A program made the translations under genes and the position numbers. From the NCBI GenBank assembly GCA_944739405.2, contig OX123190.2:22418807-22482806 (forward strand): 64,000 nt of DNA, read 5' to 3'. This DNA comes from Euclidia mi (taxonomy: Eukaryota; Arthropoda; Insecta; Lepidoptera; Erebidae). Under the pieces are notes generated by a model. The model was not told where the DNA came from, did no database searches, and saw only the letters and a list, made by a program, of their open reading frames with translations. Shown in pieces: positions 46,487 through 58,094 of this stretch (position 1 is its first letter; each line of letters starts with the position of its first letter).

Positions 46487-47006
46487 GGCCGATTCAGAAT
46501 GTCACGACCAGTAATCGTACGATATGTCAAATTATTGTCCTCGTCTTTTAGTCGCCTATCAGAGATATTTTGAACAAATATTTATTGAATTTGGTTTATT
46601 TATTAATTTACTTCATTTTTTTTTATTTATAGACTCACGCCTGTATCCCCGAAGGGGTAGGCAGAGGTGTAATATTACACCCACATTTCGCCATGAATTT
46701 TAAGTCCCACGTAATAGGGGGCGAGCCTATTGCCGTACCGGGCACATTACCAGACTCCGTGCTGCTACTGAGAATTTCCTAACGGAAAAACCCAATAACA
46801 CTTTGCCCGACCCGGGAATCGAACCCGAGACCTCTCAATCCCACGCGCACATTTATGCCGCGAGACCAACGAGGCAGTCTTACTTCATACTGAATGCATA
46901 AAATTCATAGGAAATGCGATAGTTTTGACAAAAAATGAGGTAGCCCGTTTGACAATTAACGGAATCGAATGTCAAATGAGATATCGAACGATTCTGAATC
47001 GCCCCC
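46487..47006. mobile_element. MITE with GGCCGATTCAGAAT ends, carrying a SINE
   Basis: GGCCGATTCAGAAT at 46487-46500 and its inverse ATTCTGAATCGCCCC at 46991-47005 form terminal repeats. Weaker pairing continues inward (GATATGTCAAA / TTTGACA). Without the SINE at 46617-46879 and its duplicated site, the element would be about 250 bp. No transposase. Confidence 0.65.
46608..46888 (-). repeat. SINE, monomeric form, with 9-bp target duplication
   Basis: TTACTTCAT at 46608-46616 and 46880-46888 bounds 263 bp. On the minus strand the insertion begins directly with the tRNA-like head GACTGCCTCGTTGGTCTCGC. It has the B box GGTTCGATTCCCGGG and the same body and tail as the copies at 42660 and 56401. 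The upstream module of those copies is absent. It interrupts the MITE. Confidence 0.88.
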
Positions 47007-47184
47007 CTGGTCAGAGAACGTCCGCCTAGGTCTTCCCCTTCGTCCAAAAATGACGTACCTAACTGCACAACGCTATCTATTGTCAACATTTAGAACTTAA
47101 ATTATTTCGTTCGTCTTAATTTATTCGTTCCATTAGGTACTGATAGTTCAAACTAATACATTTATATCCTCCATCATCCCTTAG

Positions 47185-47760
47185 TTTATCCCCATGGGGG
47201 TTGAATTTATCAAAATCTTATTTAAGCGCACGTCTTCATCATAGTAGCTCTAATCTTTAAAATTTCAGTTCAATCAGTCGAAAATCTAAAAAAATTTAAA
47301 CAAACTTTTTTATCCCCTTAGGGGTGGAATTTATCAAAATCCTTTCTTAGGGGATGCCCACCTCATAGTAGCTATATGCATGCAAAGTCTTAGCCCGATC
47401 GGTTTAAAATTGACAAAGTTTCATACAAACTTTCAGCCCCCATTTTATCCCCTTAGGGGTGGAATTCATCAAAATCCTTTCTTAGGGAATGCCTACATCA
47501 TGGTAGCTATAGGCATGCAAAGTCTCAGTTGGATCAGTTTAAAATTGGCAAAGTTTTATAGAAACTTTCATCCCCTATTTTATCCCCTTGGGGGTAGAAT
47601 TTATCAAAATCCTTTCTTAACGGATGCCTACGTCATAACATCTACCTCCATGCCAAATTTCAGTAAGATCCCTCTAGTGGTTTGGGCTGTGCGTTGATAG
47701 ATCACTATGTCAGTCAGTCACCTTTGAGTTATGTATATATTTAGATACAATTTCTGACAT
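47185..47760 (+). repeat. tandem repeat of about 134 bp, 4 units, at a retroelement tail
   Basis: The words TTTATCCCC at 47185, 47309, 47444 and 47578 start four units, each continuing GGGGT(G/A)GAATTTATCAAAAT. The last unit runs into CCAAATTTCAGTAAGATCCC and TCAGTCAGTCACC, then ATTTAGATAC, a common insect LINE 3' end. Tandem repeats inside a LINE 3' UTR are a known arrangement. The 105-codon frame across the array is a by-product. Confidence 0.75.
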
Positions 47761-49137
47761 TCATAAGAGTCACCTTAAGACCTAAGTGAATATAGTATTT
47801 TTGAATCTTGCAGTATTTATTTTATAAGAGCATCGATTTCGTTACCATTCTTTTATTATACATATTCAACAATAATAACTCACATCAAGAAGGGTTGGTC
47901 GCGCTATAATTACAGTGGTGTTTACAAGGCACGCACACAGACGCAGTGACGACGGCAAGCGGCACACGTCCTACCTCAATGAGCGCTCAGCGCTGTCTAA
48001 AGTTCTGTAGACGCGTACAGGATTTATATAACGATTTCTAGCTTCGTTAAAAAATTAATTTAAAATATTTGTAATCACATTTAGAAGCTGATTTTTTTTT
48101 CTTAGCAAGGTATTATATCAAATCTTATTAGAGACTATTTGTTTTTTTATTTCTTAGTGTATTTTATGTGATAAAAAATAATCCATTTAGACGTAAACGG
48201 ACAAATTAATGACATTTTACGTAACATTTTTTGGTTTATTTCTGAATGAAACCAAAAATTCTGGCCCCATCATACCAAGGAGCAGGATGGTGTTATGTTG
48301 TATATGCATTTAAAAGTTAATTACTCACATAATTTTCGATGTCATGGACCATCGCGTAATGCTCATAAAATGATTTCTTCAAAACATGCTTTGCGGAAAC
48401 TTGATTTTTCCGTTGTAGGTAATTAAACACTTATTTTTACTCCCATAGTACCATAGTAGACTAAGTGATCTAATAGTATCATCGTTCATTTCTTAATTTG
48501 TTGATATATCTAAGTCACAATCACGTATCTCCGCGCGTGTTAACCGCTAAAATGGCTTAAAAAACGGGAACGGCCTCTTAAGTCCACCTGTGTACTATTT
48601 TTGTGCATAAAGAATAAATAAAATAAAATAAAAAAATAAATTGCAACTTCATTGTTCATATTCTCCATATAAAATAAAAGTTATTAAAATGGAGAAGCAT
48701 TTGTCTTATTGCGCTCTAAATATATTTCCTTAGAAACTAGTTTAAAGCAAACTCTGAACGTTGTTTAAAGGCAAACGTTTACTCATACCTATCTTGTCGT
48801 GTTGTTCACGTAATAGGAAAAGAGCTGATAGAAATAGTACTTCACAATGAAGTAACCTACAACTTTTCAAGGTTGATTTATCGTCAACATCATGGTAGGG
48901 ATGGAGTATGCTCGGCGTTTTCAAGGGATCAAATTCAATATGAACTTATCCGACAGAGAATCAAAGCGATCAACGTAGCCCAAAGAATTAGCAAGATAAA
49001 GTAAGAGTGGGCTGGTCAATTTGTCGCAGAAACAACAACCATTGAAGTAGTCATGTTCTAGAGTGACGGCCGCGCCTTGGCTAACTTAACTTTGAACGAC
49101 TTCCCGCTAAATGGAGTCACAAGTGAATTGGTGATAC
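47761..49137. other. spacer
   Basis: AT-rich. 48560-48640 ends in an (AATAA)n-like stretch and may be another LINE end. No exon or complete element recognised. Confidence 0.35.
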
Positions 49138-50491
49138 GGCATGTAAAAAAATATTATCTATGCATAAAATACTTTCAAAATAAATTAATTTTATGTTGTC
49201 TTACTTCACTCCCCCGGACCACGGAAAGAGAGGGGGTTGGAACCCTCGATTTTTTCCCCTTGTCGCATGATTTTTGTATGGCGTTGCGGAATAATGCATT
49301 AGAAGCTGTATTAAAACAGTATGAAACTGATGCCGTACAGAATGAAATGACCAAAGTTACCCTGGAAATTGTCAGAAAATAAAAAAAGAATAGATCAGCA
49401 TCAGCTGCACACAAAGTACCGAGAATAGAGCGCAGTTGTGTGCCTGCGAAGAGGCCTATATTGAGCAAATTGACTTCGGCAGTCGGGACAAATGAGTTTA
49501 TGAATAAGTCTAAAAATATATATAAGAAGATATTTTGGGCAATAAAAATGTGTGCAATTTTGCAAGGGTAGGTTGTTAAAAGGCCAAAGTAAGTACAAAA
49601 CAGTTATGAGTACGTTCGTTCAGAGGGCGATCTGTCCAAGTGCACGGCAGTGGTAATACAACTATTTATGGTAATTGGTGAACACTTAGCACATACGTAA
49701 GGTGGCGATGTTTTCTCTGAACGTGATGTTCGTGACAGAGCAATTTACACTAGATCGACCGTTTTGACCTTCCTGACATCTATATATTTAGCAGTGCTTC
49801 GATAATATTCTAATTATAGATATATGACTTTATACATGGGACATGTCATGTTATTGTTATCTAACCAAGTACTGGTACATTACCTACCAGAAATATTGTC
49901 TTTCGTGTTTTGTAATCACGGCTTGTCTAAAAATAGAAAAACGGTTTCATAGGAAGCAGACTACAGGCCCATGTCCAAAATAAATGGGTCATATGAACCA
50001 CCAGATGACGTATATAGGACGATATAAGAGCATAAAATAATAAGATTCAGCACTATGCCGTCACTTGTAAGCTGTCCAACTGAGTGCTGGTGAGAATTCA
50101 AAAGTGCAGGTAGAGTGAGTACATTAAGGTCATATATTTTTGTACGGCATTTTTACCATCGATAGATCCATGAAAAATAATAAGAAAGCGCGCAGTGCCG
50201 TACAAAAATGGTGCGCCACAAAGTCGGTATTCTTTTTTTATTTTCTGACAATTTCCAGGGTAACTTTGGTCATTTCATTCTGTACGGCATCAGTTTCATA
50301 CTGTTTTAATACAGCTTCTAATGTATTATTCCGCAACGCCATACAAAAATCATGCGACAAGTGGAAAAAATCGAGGGTTCCAACCTCCGTGAAAACTCTT
50401 TCCGTGGTCCGGGGGAGTGAAGTGAGACAACATAAAATTAATTTATTTTGAAAGTATTTTATGCATAGATAATATTTTTTTACATGCCGTA
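49138..50491. mobile_element. 1.35-kb foldback element with about 260-bp inverted repeats
   Basis: The left arm (49138-49395) and right arm (50229-50491) are long inverted copies with few differences. They run from CGGCATGTAAAAAAATATTA at the outer edge, through CCCCCGGACCACGGAAAGAG, to the inner edge GTCAGAAAATAAAAAAAGAAT. The 833-base interior shows no transposase. The motif TACGGCA or its inverse occurs eight times between 49137 and 50640, inside and just outside the arms. Frames of about 100 codons on the arms mirror each other and are not genes. Confidence 0.8.
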
Positions 50492-50703
50492 CATTTGTGT
50501 TGGTCCAAAGGTTTGTAGGGGGAAAAACTCAAGGAAAAATCCATAGAACGTGAAATTCATGACGATATTTTTTTATACGGCATATTTAGATAGTTTATTT
50601 GTACTTAATGCAATAGTTTATAAAAAGTTAATGCCGTACAAATCTGAAAGTTCATATTGATAAAAAAGTAATAAAAATATTAAATAAATATAATTTACAA
50701 ATA
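50492..50703. other. continuation with two further TACGGCA motifs
   Basis: ATACGGCATA at about 50576 and ATGCCGTACA at about 50631 extend the motif series beyond the foldback. The true element may therefore be larger, reaching about 50640. Confidence 0.45.
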
Positions 50704-51072
50704 CAGGGTGTCACAAGACCCATCACCAAGCCGAAGTCTACTCGTTTTGGACATCATGCCAGAAGACATGCTAAGCAAAAATACAAACCTGGGAAACGAC
50801 TATTTTTGTGTGTCACGGTATTTTCAAGCCGCTATAAAAACGCGCGCGTGCAATTTTCGAAATAACTTCGTCGTGCAATTTTCGTCTATAGCACAAATTG
50901 ACAGGGTAAATGCATCCATTTTGTACCTAATTACAAAAATGCCATAGTAACTTTGACCCTCAATATCTCCTGAACGAGTAATTTCCCAGGTATGGTGCCG
51001 AAGTAAAAAATGTTCGTATTGATTGGTACAATATGAGGTTTCAGTTTTCGTTAAGTGTCTTTTTACACCCTG
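50704..51072. mobile_element. 369-bp MITE with CAGGGTGT ends
   Basis: CAGGGTGT (50704-50711) and its inverse ACACCCTG (51065-51072) bound a segment containing the non-coding words CTCAATATCTCCTGAACGAG and TGAGGTTTCAGTTTTCGTTA. The inverted repeat is short and no target duplication is obvious. Assignment as a DNA-transposon derivative is moderate. Confidence 0.5.
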
Positions 51073-51584
51073 CATATCTTTTATGGAGCGACGTTCTATT
51101 ACGACGTTTAGCATTTGTAGGCATATATCTACACCTGCCTATACTGTACTGTGTGCTAAGTAGTCGTGGGTCATAACGTATTTTATTCGGATGTACTCGG
51201 CTTGGACTCGAGTAAGGTGTTCGTTTGCGCTCGCTCACACATAGTTGACAAAACTGTTGATACTGGGATTTACAGACTGTGCCCAATAACAAACTATGAG
51301 TGTGTAAGACCTTAATACCAGGCAGAACCGACAATGACCGTGCTCTTCGAGGCACGGACAAATGATTACTAACAATTGAGGGTAAAAGGATCTTCATTTA
51401 GGTAAGTTAATTGCATAATATATGCAGGTTTTTATATCGGCAGATAGGACATACCTACATAACGATATCATAAAATAATACTTAGGAATTATTAATTTAG
51501 TAATTCAAGAATCGAGGTATTTACGCCTTAAATATTTTAGTTATTGCGATTAAGACCCGCTAAATAAACCTGTTTATTAACCTT
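51073..51584. other. spacer
   Basis: No element identified. The minus frame of 118 codons at 51041-51397 overlaps the MITE and has no domain. Confidence 0.35.
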
Positions 51585-51775
51585 TTCTTTGTTAAGGCAT
51601 CTCCCGCACTAGGAATGAATCTTGTGCCACGGGGGACTTTACAAACATACAACCAACGGACACGATGTACACCCAGAATCGAAACAATACTTTGTGGAGT
51701 CAAAGTGTTGTCTCGTGTGGGGATCGAACCCACAGCACTCGGCGCAGTATCAAGCGGTAAGGCGGCCGTCAATTA
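51585..51775 (-). repeat. tRNA-derived SINE (third family)
   Basis: On the minus strand a tRNA-like head is followed by a B box (GTGGGTTCGATCCCCACAC) and the body TTGTTTCGATTCTGGGTGTA. The end is ATTCATTCCTAGTGCGGGAG plus ATGCC. A tail-only relative is at 22980-23046, and a decayed head is at 34745-34815. Confidence 0.75.
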
Positions 51776-51894
51776 CATGTTTTTAACGGGTACATAAATA
51801 ATCGCTAAAGTGTATCCCAACCAAATTAAATTGAAATAGTCAATAGACAAAATCACTTTTACGAATAACTTGGTGAATCTGAACCAAAATTAAG

Positions 51895-54800
51895 TAAGCG
51901 ACCGTTCACATTGCGCCGGACCGGCTAATTAGCCGGAAGCCGGCGCCCGGAGCGAGTGTTCATACTACGCCGCGACCGGCTAATTAGCCGGAGGACGGCC
52001 GGCTCCCTAGATTAAATATACTTTATAGATGGAAGTATTGCATCGCAAGATCATCACTAAAAGAATCTGACATTGGTGACCATGGCAACCCATTATCCGT
52101 CAAAATGAAATAGAACTTCATGTGAAACTTAGAAATTTCATTCATAGACATTTTGACTTATTCGAATAAAGATTGTATTGATATTCGTAGTGACGTTGAA
52201 ATTTTATCGATACTTTTATTTAAAATAGTATTTTAGTAAAGAGTAACAAATACATCCTCAAAGGCTTTCGCGTTCATAACAGTTTATAATATATAAAACC
52301 ATTTTCAGCAGACAACTTCTAAGCCATACATTTTTATTTGCGATGTTTTCCTAGATCATACCAAGCGATACCTACTTACCTAATAAATGCACATAATCGT
52401 CCAAAACTCAGAGACGTGATATTGAATTTCAATTTTAGTGCCAGTTAAACGCGGTGCCTGGTGGCAACTAGACATTGAAGTTACTGAACTTCAATGTCCG
52501 TTAGACAATCAGCTAAAAACACAATTTGTTCCTGACATGGTTACATAAAATAATAATATGCAGGTCTCAATTTCAACAGGTTTAATAAATCAAATTACAC
52601 AAGTGTCTGTTCCTAAGTTCAAATTTGAAACATAAATTGATCGATATTTATGTTTTATCGATATTTACTTTACTTAATCTGATGATTTATCAACATTGTA
52701 AAGAAATTACTTTTGAGTAAACCAAATCTGAGGATTTATTTTAAACGATATCTCGACATTTATTATGAGTAAGCCCATCATTAATCAAATTAAAATTGGT
52801 GACAACCCACAAAAATGCGAAACCTCATTTATAGACGTATCTTACACAAGAAAAAAATCAAAAGTGAAGTAAATATATTGGATATGACTGCTATTATAAT
52901 GCTGTCTCTATAGCATTTTCCTTACTCTAAGGCCGGCTCCGATCTGTGTTACCAACTTAGTAGAATTTGCACTGAAACTGGTGGTTTCAACATTTGCCTG
53001 AAATTCAATACAAAGTTAGTTTGAAAATAATTTGCACATTGTTAAATCTTTTATTATTATATTACTTGATGTGTTGCTTTAACATTCCATTATAATTGTT
53101 TCGTTATTTATTACTCAACAGAATAATTTATTTATTTGTATAACAATTGTTTTCCGAAGTAAAATAAGTATTTTAATGGAAATTTCAGTGGGTATGTATA
53201 CGTATAGGAAATGTATTTGTTAGTGGTTTCTGTTCCTTTCTTTTTCTTGTAGTTTGTCAAAACCAGGTTTCAGAATTCCACATATTTCTCGCCACGCTGC
53301 TATTCTTAAGGATATATTCTTATAAATTTCAGACGTTTTGTCCCACAGGACAGCTTTATTTTCTACAAACGATATCAATACGCTGGAATCGACCTCCATC
53401 GTGCACGAGCGCTACAGCAAGAATGGTGCTTGCTGGATGATCCGCTGGGTGGTGGGGGGCGAAGGTTCACATTGGTGTTGTCTTGTCACAGTGTAGCCAG
53501 CCCTACAGTTTTAAACATAAATGCTGTTGTTAAATATTTTTGTCTCTAGACGTAGTTATCAGTTTAAAATACCAAATCTACAGTTTTCTTAATCTCAATG
53601 TAAGATAATAATTAGAAAGTAATAGTTCAATCTCACATCACACATCTTGCATTCATCGACATCATCGACAGTAAATGTGTATCCGTACATTATTTTTATA
53701 GGTATTATGGGATATAGAAATCTCGGCCATACATAATTATGTATTATGATACTTGGTCCACGATAGCATATATTTATGATAAAACTGACGAAACTTTTAG
53801 ATTCCGATTTTATAAAATTTTATTTGGACCCAATATAAGTGATCATAAAAGTTTAAATTCATAGCGTGTATACAGAATATTTTTGTACGTAGAAATAACG
53901 GTTTTAATGGAAATTTCAGAAAGTGTCATGTGCCTAGGGAAATTTTATTTGTGGTTTCTGGTGGAGAGCTTAGTTTAGCTGTTGGTAACACTATGTCACC
54001 GGTCCTAGGCATGGGTCTCATTACGTTGTCATAACTATCTATATATAATAACTATCTATATAGTCAAGTCAAGTAACTATCTATATAGTTTGATCGTGTA
54101 ATTTGAAGACTATGTACTCGTAGATGTGTCTAATGTATAACTAGGATTATAACGGCAAGTGGTTTGGTAAGGCCCGTTTTAAAAACCGTTAATAATGCTT
54201 AGATTGTTATTGAGACCTATAATTAAATGTATTGAGATAGCAAAAGCTACGCTAAAAATTGCAAAAAGTTAATCAATATAAAAGAAATAGTGAAAAAAAA
54301 ATAACCAAATAACAAATGTGGCAAAATTAAAGAAATTTATATATAATTAAAATATAAAGTAAAATTTGAAAAAAAAAATCTAATAGTATCACCAAGAGTT
54401 GTATCTTTTTTAAAAAGTTCACAGACATTACAAAACATTAAAATTAAACAACTAAAGCGTAAAAAGACAACAAAAATAGGGCAAAATGAGAACTAGTTCA
54501 AGAAATAAAAAATACATCAAAAGGAAATTTAAAAAATACATGTTCAAAAAGTATAAAAATATATCGAAATGAAATTTAAATATAAAGTAAAATAAACAAA
54601 AATGTGCTAAAAATAACTAAAAGCTAAATATAATAAAATTGAGCACAAAAGTAAAAAAGAAATAGAAAACGTAATAACGTTACGTACAGATAAAAAATAT
54701 ACGATGTAACATAAAAAGTGTTAAAAATTACATAAATTCAAAACGTGTATAAAAATGTTAAAAATATATCAAATCATAAAATTATTTATCAAAGAGTTAA

Positions 54801-55241
54801 GGAAACTCAACAATAAATTTATCAAAAAAAGCTTACAATAAGAAGTAATAAATTAACCTTAGAATGTTACAAAATGTAAAAGTGATAACCGGTCAACCAT
54901 TCTGCTGTCAAGAAACGCTACGTTAAAATATAGCTACATAAGTAAGTCACGTCTGTTTGCGATAGCGGCGACCGCGCTCCGTTATGCATGACGGTGGTTA
55001 TACTCGTTATGAAATTTAGATAGTCAAACAATTGACGAATAACTATCTATACGTAATATAGCATATGCTCGTTGCCATAACGATCGGTATATTATAACAT
55101 AACGCATACTCTTAGCTCAGCTCTTCGCGTCCGTGAATAGCTTCATACAAATTGTTCTGCCACTGGCTCGTTATTCGCTGGTCCGGGCATTAAGCCGGAC
55201 CGGCTAATTAGCCAGTCCGGCGTAGTGTGAACGCACGCTAA
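51895..55241. mobile_element. 3.3-kb TIR element, PIF/Harbinger-like, non-autonomous
   Basis: Ends: GCGACCGTTCACATTGCGCC from 51898 and, inverted, GCGTGCGTTCACACTACGCC ending at 55238. TAA lies directly outside each end (51895-51897, 55239-55241). Pairing continues into GGACCGGCTAATTAGCCGG. The perfect 16-bp palindrome CCGGCTAATTAGCCGG occurs twice at the left end (about 51922 and 51978) and once, with one end base changed, at the right. A three-base TWA target and GTTCACAC-type ends fit PIF/Harbinger. The 3.2-kb interior has no ORF. It is AT-rich and becomes A-biased from 54200 to 54900. Confidence 0.72.
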
Positions 55242-55621
55242 GGTTCAATCTCGAAACTGGACAAAACTCAGTGTGATCCACTAACTGTTAGAGTAGACGT
55301 GTTCTAGAATGGTATCTGTGCCTCTACCACGAGTTAACCGTTCGGTGGTTAACTCGTAGTAAAGTCTTAAGTCGATTCGATAGCCGTTCGGCGTTCTGAT
55401 TGGTCTACTTCATGCTGATACCACGATGCACTCAGTACAAGCCAAATAGTGCGTATAACGTCTATCAAATCGATTTGTAACGTATGGTTGGTAAATTCAT
55501 GGTAGAGGTACTGGTCTGAGCGTTCTTGGTGTCTGTTGGTTATGTGTTTGCAAGGTCTTCGCGGCACACTTACATATATTCCTAGTACACGCGTTGTATT
55601 TAAAAGTGTACTGTAAGTATC
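55242..55621. other. spacer with small hairpin
   Basis: ACGAGTTAACC (about 55329) and its inverse GGTTAACTCGT form an 11-bp hairpin with a 7-base loop. The 94-codon minus frame at 55367-55651 has no domain. Confidence 0.4.
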
Positions 55622-55972
55622 TACAGTCCCTGGCCAAATTATTAGACGCACTGCAGTTTAAACATCAAATTATATTTGAAATTCTATTTTCTTTCAGAGT
55701 CAATAAATACATATTTGTTCTAAAGACATAAAGACATATTTATTTCTGCATTTTGGTTGTTTACAACACTTATACATGTCAAAACCCTATTCTAGATGAA
55801 GCCGGCTATAATGATTATACTTTATTTGTGACAAAAACAAGATAATTAAATGGATACCAAAATAAATAAACATTGTATTTGGTAATTATAATAAACCTGT
55901 GTAGAATCATCAGATAATTAAAATTTTCATAAAATCTTATAGTGCGTCTAATAATTTGGCCAGGGACGGTAC
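55622..55972. mobile_element. mariner-type MITE with TA target duplication
   Basis: The element 55624-55970 (347 bp) has 30-bp terminal inverted repeats that start CAGTCCCTGGCCAAATTATT on the left. The inverted right end begins CCGTCCCTGGCCAAATTATT. TA lies immediately outside both ends. The interior is AT-rich and non-coding. This is a textbook Tc1/mariner-derived MITE. Confidence 0.92.
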
Positions 55973-56290
55973 TTTTTAGATGGAACCCTAAAAGGTTTTT
56001 CATCGGTCATATACTTAAATATTCAAAAACCGCAAATATAACTTGGTCGTGAACCCCCAAAATTCCCCTTTGGCAACATTTAAGTCAATTAAAAAATTCA
56101 ATTTCGATTTTAAAGCGAATTCCCCGTGGTGCAAGACCTTCAGTGGCCCAAAATCTAGCACACTGCATAGGTCTTGTCACCCGGGCGAATTCTATAACCG
56201 CTTGGGAGCAGTTACTCACCTTCCCTTATAGAATTTTGCATGCACAGGAAGACCGGATAACAAAAAAAACACTTACATCAAATATAAATT
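55973..56290. other. spacer
   Basis: No recognisable element. A 62-codon plus frame at 56043-56231 has no domain. Confidence 0.35.
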
Positions 56291-56389
56291 AATAGTTTAA
56301 AAAACACTAGAAAAACACGCTTTTATAAATGCACGTAAAAACAAAAAAATAAATTATGGATCGTTCAAGTTGTCTCTATTTCTGGGCTA

Positions 56390-56818
56390 AACTATGTGTT
56401 GTACATACATACATATCGTCACGCCTTTTATCGCCGAAGGGGCAGGCAGAGGTGTATTTCTACACCCACTTTTCGCCAGATATACTTTAGTCCCACGTAA
56501 TAAGGGGCGAGCCTATTGCCGTACCGGGCACATTTCCAGACACGGAGTCTGGCTGCTACTGAGAATTTCGTGACAGAAAAACCCAATAACACTGCCCGAC
56601 CCAGGAATCGAACCCGGGACCTCCCGATCCCACGCGCACATTTATGCCGCGAGACCAACGAGGCAGTCGTATAGGGTTTGATGTCGAGTTTTCCGTCTCT
56701 ACGCAAAGATGGTATTTGCATCGCGTTATTCCTTAGTCGCCTCTTACGACACCCACGGGAAGATTGGGGGTGGTGACACTTGTATTCTAGGCCGTCAACC
56801 ACACGGCAACTATGTGTT
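56390..56818 (-). repeat. full dimeric SINE with 11-bp target duplication
   Basis: AACTATGTGTT at 56390-56400 and 56808-56818 bounds 407 bp. On the minus strand it begins GTTGCCGTGTGGTTGACGGC, continues CCGTGGGTGTCGTAAGAGGC and about 150 bases of this module. The tRNA-like monomer then follows, identical in layout to 46617-46879. The uninterrupted right arm of the palindrome (AAACACATAGTTTAGCCCAG at about 57302) is a natural empty site and proves the borders. Confidence 0.93.
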
Positions 56819-56849
56819 TTAATTATAATATTTGATTGTAAAAGCGTGG

Positions 56850-57245
56850 GGCGCTGGAAAAGAAAGACGTTCTTGTTTAACTTGTTGAAATATCAAGTAA
56901 ATAGATGTTACGGGAAGCAGGTTACATAGATTGGCGCTCTAACTGGAATTGCAGCACGAGTAGTAAGTGCCTCTACATTAAACAGTCTGCTTACAGTACC
57001 AGTTTGGCGAACTCAGACAAAACATGCGCCATCAGCGAGGAAGACGACATTCACCAACATTTTTAACGCCTCTTCTTTCAGGAAATTAAGTACATAAGGG
57101 TAATACGTCAACAGTGGCAAAATGTAGAGTTCTTGTTCGTGGACGATATATCTTTGGTTCCCTTTGGTAACCCTTTGGCGGCATAAATGCTATGCTCTTG
57201 TGCGACCTCATGCAGCTTCCGCCAGGAAGGTAGTATTAGTTAACA
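56850..57245 (+). pseudogene. Helitron helicase fragment, inverted copy
   Basis: The plus strand carries nucleotide-level relatives of the helicase at 59440-59750. These are the Walker A region (56850-56900), then ACGGGAAGCAGGTTACATAG and GCTCTAACTGGAATTGCAGC, then CGTCAACAGTGGCAAAATGT and GAGTTCTTGTTCGTGGACG, the motif II (VDE) region. Frames are broken. It lies inside the palindrome, opposite in orientation to the main Helitron relic. Confidence 0.75.
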
Positions 57246-57462
57246 AGAAATTCTGTCCTGTTCCAGCGCCCCACGCTTTTACAATCAAATATTATAATTA
57301 AAACACATAGTTTAGCCCAGAAATAGAGACAACTTGAACGATCCATAATTTATTTTTTGTTTTTACGTGCATTTATAAAAGCGTGTTTTTCTAGTGTTTT
57401 TTAAACTATTCATTTATTTTATACTTTTTAGTCTTTGATAATGAAATATTTTTAACATACAT

Positions 57463-58094
57463 TTATTTTAAGTAGGCGAAATGAACCCGCATCCTCTCCA
57501 TCTCCGCCAGTGCGTCTGTATTGCATGGTGTTTTATATGTCAGCTTAGAACAATCCAGCTCTTCAATCTGGAGACCATTAAGCGATTTTACTCTACTTAG
57601 GGCCACATACGCCTGTCCAGCCGCAAAAGTACGGGACCCTAAGTACACCACTGCGTCGTCTACGGTACAGCCTTGCATCTTGTGCACGGTAGATGCCCAA
57701 CTTAAAATCACTGGGAGCATGCGCATTTCCACCGTACCGTAGCTATACTTGGCCGGGAACTGGATGCCTATAGGCTGAATTAGGTGCTCAACGTCGTTTC
57801 CAAAATTAACTTTGATGGACGGTATGTCGGTTTCATAGATTTGGTCACGTCATAAGTGCGGCCAGACGATGTCCGAGATGAATCCGATGCTGCCATTTAC
57901 TAACTAGTCCCTTCTCCACGTCTATATTGGATCGCAACATGATGTTAGCCCCTTTGAAAATTTTTAATTTACTCGGTAGTCCACCCGTTTTAATTATATC
58001 GCTGAGAATATTGGACTCTATTGTAGTATTTCCAAGGCTTCGGATCGCGTCAATAAGTTGGTCTTGAGCCTTTTTGTCGTACATTTGAGCTCCT
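57463..58094 (-). pseudogene. Helitron Pif1-type helicase, C-terminal part
   Basis: Minus frames at 57732-57463 and 58084-57845 give the end of a Pif1-like helicase: GGLPSKLKIFKGANIMLRSN, then after a frame break WASTVHKMQGCTVDDAVVYL and AYVALSRVKSLNGLQI (helicase motifs V/VI). In Helitrons this domain is fused to a rolling-circle Rep nuclease and unwinds DNA during transposition. The part upstream is separated by the LINE at 58095-59045. The ORF ends at 57463 with YLK. Confidence 0.85.

Larger units (their letters stand above)
56291..57410. repeat. palindrome with 150-bp arms around a Helitron scrap
   Basis: The left arm is 56291-56400 plus 56819-56859. The right arm is 57261-57410. Once the SINE insertion is removed the arms are almost identical inverted copies, 150-151 bp each. 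The arms end inward in GGCGCTGGA, which is part of the Helitron helicase Walker A coding sequence (GAxTGK region). Confidence 0.88.

Noticed and set aside
49077..50451. 100-codon ORFs at 49077-49382, 49175-49468 and 50140-50451
   Set aside because: They are mirror images on the arms of the foldback element and have no domain.
27915..56660. tRNA genes suggested by A/B-box matches (27930, 32892, 34465, 42860, 45240, 46810, 51725, 56610)
   Set aside because: The heads lack a proper acceptor-stem pairing, continue into SINE bodies, and several have target duplications. They are SINEs.
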